Below, piece by piece: positions 60,936 through 64,000 of a stretch of 64,000 nt of DNA. Positions within the stretch are counted from its first letter, which is position 1. The number at the start of each line of letters is the position of its first letter. Source of the DNA: Mesorhizobium_G sp050247155. Its GTDB lineage: Bacteria; Pseudomonadota; Alphaproteobacteria; Rhizobiales; Rhizobiaceae. Where the stretch lies: the NCBI GenBank assembly GCA_050247155.1, contig JBFWUS010000003.1, positions 1 to 64,000 on the forward strand, given 5' to 3'. The notes beneath the pieces were generated by a model. The model was not told the DNA's origin. It saw only the letters and a program-made list of their open reading frames with translations, and did not search any database. The position numbers and the translations under genes were made by a program.

Positions 60936-61360
60936 CTGATTATTCCTCCCTGTCGAAGCGCCGGGCGGAGCCTTCTCGGCGCTCCATTGCCCCTAACGCA
61001 AAGGACGATAGTCGAAATCGAGGGTATGCAAAAGACGGTGCCGCTACGGAAGCGATATCGATTTTCGAGGCCAGGCAACGCCGACCGTTGCCAGCTAAAC
61101 AAAACCTGTCCGAATCTATGGTTATCGAAGTATTTTCCGTTGTGATTGCGGCCCAGGCGCCATTTTCTTGAAACCTTCGGAATTCCGCCATCCGTTTGGT
61201 TAATCGAGCGCTAGATTTACCTCTCATTTGAACTTTATTGTCGCCAAATTAAGCAAGCGCTTTAACGGCGGATTCAAGCGGGCTCGTCATTCTCGGAAGC
61301 ATCGAAGGGCAGCCGGCAACGGGACAAAAGGCGGCCTCGGGAGCAACAGGGGATAAGAAA
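60936..61360. other. 425-bp intergenic stretch
   Basis: Less GC-rich than its surroundings, between divergent genes (DUF2147 on minus, Sel1-like on plus). It must hold both promoters. I see no credible reading frame, strong hairpin or named operator in it. Confidence 0.6.
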
Positions 61361-61627
61361 ATGGCGCGTTTTGAGATGCTTGAGACCGGAATTGGCGCGG
61401 CGGGCGCGGTGGCTGAGGCCGACATCCTGTTTGAACTGGGAATGATGTACGCCACCGGGCGCGACTGTGAACTCGACGTCGTGGCGGCCCATCAATGGTT
61501 CAACATCGCGGCGATCAAAGGCTCGAACCGCGCTGCCGAATTGCGAGCCGAACTGTCGACCGCGATGACGAAGCCGGAGATTGCCCAGGCGCTGCGGCAG
61601 GCGCGTGAGTGGATGACCAAGCACTAA
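61361..61627 (+). CDS. Sel1-repeat-like small protein
   Basis: 88-aa cytoplasmic protein with one and a half Sel1-type helical repeats (ADILFELGMMYATGRDCELDVVAAHQWFNIAAIKGSNRAAELR) and a helical end. Such short SLR proteins are common in rhizobia; partner unknown. The GGGGATAAG stretch precedes the ATG. Confidence 0.8.
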   Translation: MARFEMLETGIGAAGAVAEADILFELGMMYATGRDCELDVVAAHQWFNIAAIKGSNRAAELRAELSTAMTKPEIAQALRQAREWMTKH

Positions 61628-61782
61628 GCAACGATCGGCGGCTGCTCCAACAGCCGGGATGAAAGGACCGACACTCGCCGAAGCGAGGCGGTTCCAAAAG
61701 AACAAGCGGCGAGCCAGGGGGCGGCAAACGTCGCGGAGGCGTCAAAAAACGAAGAGGCGGCCAGTGAACCGTCCGGTGCAAC

Positions 61783-61820
61783 AAAAAGACCGCGTCCGGC
61801 TGATCCGGCGCGGTCTTTTT
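61783..61820. terminator. Bidirectional terminator
   Basis: AAAAAGACCGCG-T-CCGG / CCGG-C-GCGGTCTTTTT hairpin with a 5-nt loop. T-tracts occur on both strands. It closes the Sel1-like gene. The rest of the 342-bp gap 61628-61969 holds no gene I trust. Confidence 0.88.
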
Positions 61821-61969
61821 GATTCGTTTTGTCACGACGAAAGCGCCTGCCCGCCGGCTGCACGCGCGCGATTTTCCTGCCAATTGTGCAAAGCCTTGCG
61901 CAGTTGGCCATAAAACGGGGCGTCGACACATTTCTGACCCATTGCGCTAGCCATGTCCGCGACGGCCGG

Positions 61970-63109
61970 ATGGGGATCCTGAGCGATTTGAAGGTGGACA
62001 AGAACTTGGCGAAATTGACTGGCTCGACGAAGGCGCAGAAACTCAACGACAACAACTCTACCGACAATGCCCGATCTACTGAGGAACCGACCGAGGCCGC
62101 CGAACCCGCGGTCGTGTTGGAGGCAAGCGATCAGCCGGTAGAGACCCAGGAAAAAGACGTCTTGCCAGAACCGGTCGCACCCATGTCTGATGCCGACAAT
62201 CCGCCCGCTGACGTTTCCCCTGCGCGGAAGGTTTTCGATACTGCCGCCTTCGCGGATGTGGGATCGGCTTTCGGCCGCGATCTGAAAGCAAGTGTCGATG
62301 CGTTCGAGACTGCTGGCCGCAAATGGATGCAACTCGCCGATCAATTGCTGGACGCGCGCGTTGAACTCGATCGCCTTAAATCCGTCGAGGTCGAGCATGA
62401 TCGCCTGGCAAAACTCTATGCCGGCGAGAAGGCCATGACCGCGAAGCTCGAATCCGATCTGCGCGACGCGACCTCCAGGCATGCGGAAGCAGCCGAGCGT
62501 GCGACAAAGTTCGAAGAGATTTGCGAAACCATCAAGGAACGAGCCTTCGAAATCCACACCGCGCTCCAGCAGACGCGGACCAATGAACAGAAGCTTCAGG
62601 GCGACCTGACGGCCGCTCAGTCCGAGTTGACGGAGCTGCGGCGCAACGCGCAGGAGGAGGCCGCAGCGCGGCTCAGCGCGGAAGACCAGGTCGCCAAGCT
62701 CCGCACCAACCTCGCGAAACTTGAGGCGGATGACGCGGCTACTCGTGAACGGGTGGCCAAGCTCGTCGAGGACAACAAGGCGATGGCTGGCCAGGTGCCT
62801 CAATTGCTTGCCGACCGCGACAACTGGCAGAAGCAGTTTTCTGCTTCGGAGCGCGAGAATACGCGCATGCAGTCCCAGCGCACGATCTCAAACGAGCGCA
62901 TCGCCGACCTGGAAAGCGAGATCAAGACGCTCCGCGGCGACCTTGCCTCGCTGACCTCCGCTCACGCGGCGGCCATGACGAAGGTCTCGGCGCTGGAGCC
63001 GGAATCCGATCCAATAGAGGACGATCTTGATCTGGCGGCTTCACTGGACCGCGCGTTTTCATCCGACGAAGACAACGATTTTCAGCCGATCCGCAAGACA
63101 GCGGGTTGA
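61970..63109 (+). CDS. Coiled-coil protein of unknown function
   Basis: 379-aa cytoplasmic protein: a disordered acidic first part (about 20-100, rich in Glu, Pro, Ala), a long coiled coil (about 105-345, for example LLDARVELDRLKSVEVEHDRLAKLY and later heptads) and an acidic end (SDEDNDFQPIRKTAG). No enzyme motif. It could be cytoskeletal or a scaffold; crescentin-like behaviour is possible but not shown. ATG 61970 starts MGILSDLKVDKN; a longer frame from 61829 overlaps the terminator tail. Confidence 0.7.
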   Translation: MGILSDLKVDKNLAKLTGSTKAQKLNDNNSTDNARSTEEPTEAAEPAVVLEASDQPVETQEKDVLPEPVAPMSDADNPPADVSPARKVFDTAAFADVGSAFGRDLKASVDAFETAGRKWMQLADQLLDARVELDRLKSVEVEHDRLAKLYAGEKAMTAKLESDLRDATSRHAEAAERATKFEEICETIKERAFEIHTALQQTRTNEQKLQGDLTAAQSELTELRRNAQEEAAARLSAEDQVAKLRTNLAKLEADDAATRERVAKLVEDNKAMAGQVPQLLADRDNWQKQFSASERENTRMQSQRTISNERIADLESEIKTLRGDLASLTSAHAAAMTKVSALEPESDPIEDDLDLAASLDRAFSSDEDNDFQPIRKTAG

Positions 63110-63231
63110 GGCGGCTGGTCGAGGCAGGCTTCCGATGGCCTAACGTTTTTTTGTCTGACGAGGCATGGCGTTTTCAGCGCCGGCCCCTACAGTGGGCGCA
63201 TCTCTGTTCCAGAGTTCGGGAGGATATCACC

Positions 63232-64000
63232 ATGAAAATCAAAACCTTGTTGCAGGCAGCCTTGCTGAGCAGCGCGCTCGGCGTACCGGCGGCATTCGCG
63301 CAGGACATCAGCATCGCTGTGGTCGGGCCGATGACCGGTCAGCTCGCCAATATCGGTGACCAGTTCAAGCAGGGCGCGAACGCCGCCGCTGCCGCGATCA
63401 ACGAAAAGGGCGGTGTAGCCGGCCGCAAGATCAACATCGTCATCGAAGACGACGTTTGCGATCCGAAGCAGGCCGTTTCGGTGGCGAACCGCATTGCCGG
63501 CGAAGGCATCAAGTTCGTCGATGGCCACGCCTGTTCCGGTTCGAGCATCCCGGCTTCGGCGGTCTATGCCGAGAACGGCATCTTGATGATGACGCCGGCC
63601 TCGTCCAATCCTGAGCTGACCGACGCTGCTGCTGAAAAAGGCTGGCCGACGATCATGCGGCTCTACACCCGCGATGACGGGCAGGGCGCTTTCATCGGCC
63701 CGTGGATCGCAAAGAAGTTCGCCGGCAAAAAGGTTGCCGTGCTGCACGACAAGAGCGCCTATGGTCAGGGTGTCGCCGACGTGGTCAAGGCCAAGATGAA
63801 CGAAGGCGGCCTCACCGAAGTCTTCTACGACGCCATCAACGCCGGCGAGAAGGACTACAATGCCCTTGTCACCAAGCTGAAGGAGCTCGGCGTCGAAGTG
63901 CTCTATTTCGGCGGCTATCACCCCGAGGCGGGCCTCATCCTGCGCCAGGCTGGCGAACAAGGCTACAAGTTCCAGCTCATCATGCCGGACTCGATCGCCT
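63232..64000 (+). CDS. Branched-chain amino acid ABC transporter binding protein (5' part)
   Basis: First 256 residues of a LivJ/LivK-type periplasmic binding protein; the gene runs off the window. Signal peptide (LLQAALLSSALGVPAAFA), then ISIAVVGPMTGQLANIGDQFKQGANAAAAAINEKGG, DDVCDPKQAVSVANRI, a ligand-loop HACSGSSIPAS and MRLYTRDDGQGAFIGPWIA. It delivers Leu/Ile/Val or related ligands to a Liv permease. GGAGGATATC precedes the ATG. Confidence 0.93.
   Translation, partial: MKIKTLLQAALLSSALGVPAAFAQDISIAVVGPMTGQLANIGDQFKQGANAAAAAINEKGGVAGRKINIVIEDDVCDPKQAVSVANRIAGEGIKFVDGHACSGSSIPASAVYAENGILMMTPASSNPELTDAAAEKGWPTIMRLYTRDDGQGAFIGPWIAKKFAGKKVAVLHDKSAYGQGVADVVKAKMNEGGLTEVFYDAINAGEKDYNALVTKLKELGVEVLYFGGYHPEAGLILRQAGEQGYKFQLIMPDSIA

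Noticed and set aside
61659..61913. Basic 84-codon frame on the plus strand
   Set aside because: It runs through a bidirectional terminator, has no ribosome site and a low-complexity Arg/Lys translation.
1..64000. CRISPR arrays, rRNA, tRNA genes or complete insertion sequences
   Set aside because: No regularly spaced direct repeats, no tRNA cloverleaf or rRNA segments and no transposase were recognised by eye; short RNAs could be missed.

Overview
The window is GC-rich alphaproteobacterial chromosome, most like Mesorhizobium or another Phyllobacteriaceae (Rhizobiales). The basis is the feuN-feuP-feuQ / ccmIEFH / degP / two-component / glnE gene order, which I recall from rhizobial chromosomes, together with rhizobial-type palindromic repeats and a BclA-like ABC exporter. 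No rRNA, tRNA, CRISPR array or complete insertion sequence was recognised.

Region 1 (1-16.6 kb) is a gene-transfer-agent (GTA) type head-tail cluster on the + strand. It has small and large terminase, portal, prohead protease, capsid, head-tail connectors, tail tube, tail chaperones, a short tape measure, DUF2460, DUF2163, NlpC/P60 and the large host-specificity protein. There is no integrase, repressor, replication or tRNA-associated att site, so it looks like a GTA rather than a normal prophage. Its most unusual part lies at 3.25-4.71 kb. The portal gene carries a C-terminal extension: an 'RVPAGNSDGGQWTDGGGG' linker followed by a CxxC...DH...CxxC zinc-binding, HNH-like domain. Next come an ATGA-overlapping candidate immunity gene, a diverged duplicate fragment of the portal gene, a second small acidic orphan gene and a rho-independent terminator. 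This is the layout of a polymorphic toxin/immunity cassette grafted onto a GTA structural protein, and it is the main discovery candidate.

Region 2 (16.6-31.4 kb) is the conserved chromosomal backbone: feuNPQ two-component control, a small lipoprotein, cytochrome c maturation (ccmI, ccmE, ccmF, ccmH), a DegP protease, a second two-component pair and glnE. A PIN toxin/antitoxin pair abuts glnE upstream with a 4-nt overlap, and a BrnT-type toxin/HTH antitoxin pair lies just downstream on the opposite strand. GlnE is therefore bracketed by two toxin-antitoxin modules.

Region 3 (32-50 kb) holds a PAS histidine kinase, aminopeptidase N, a stand-alone xanthine-dehydrogenase-family large subunit, an EamA transporter, a BacA/BclA-like ABC protein, a three-gene periplasmic molybdoenzyme operon ([2Fe-2S], Mo subunit, dihaem cytochrome c), an MmyB-type regulator divergent from a small membrane protein, an amidase and a uracil-DNA glycosylase that has lost two of the usual iron-sulfur cysteines.

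Region 4 (50-64 kb) holds an M23 peptidase, ETF-ubiquinone oxidoreductase behind a perfect palindrome, a phospholipid N-methyltransferase, a tautomerase/MarR pair sharing an 11-mer operator candidate, two DUF922 metalloprotease-like paralogues flanking an EEP nuclease, AMP nucleosidase, small exported proteins, a coiled-coil protein and the 5' part of a branched-chain amino acid binding protein.

Palindromic repeats are scattered through the window. Two of them lie inside reading frames, in the segment encoding the N-terminal export signal of ccmH and of the dihaem cytochrome. All assignments come from reading the sequence and remembered family features; no database search was run.
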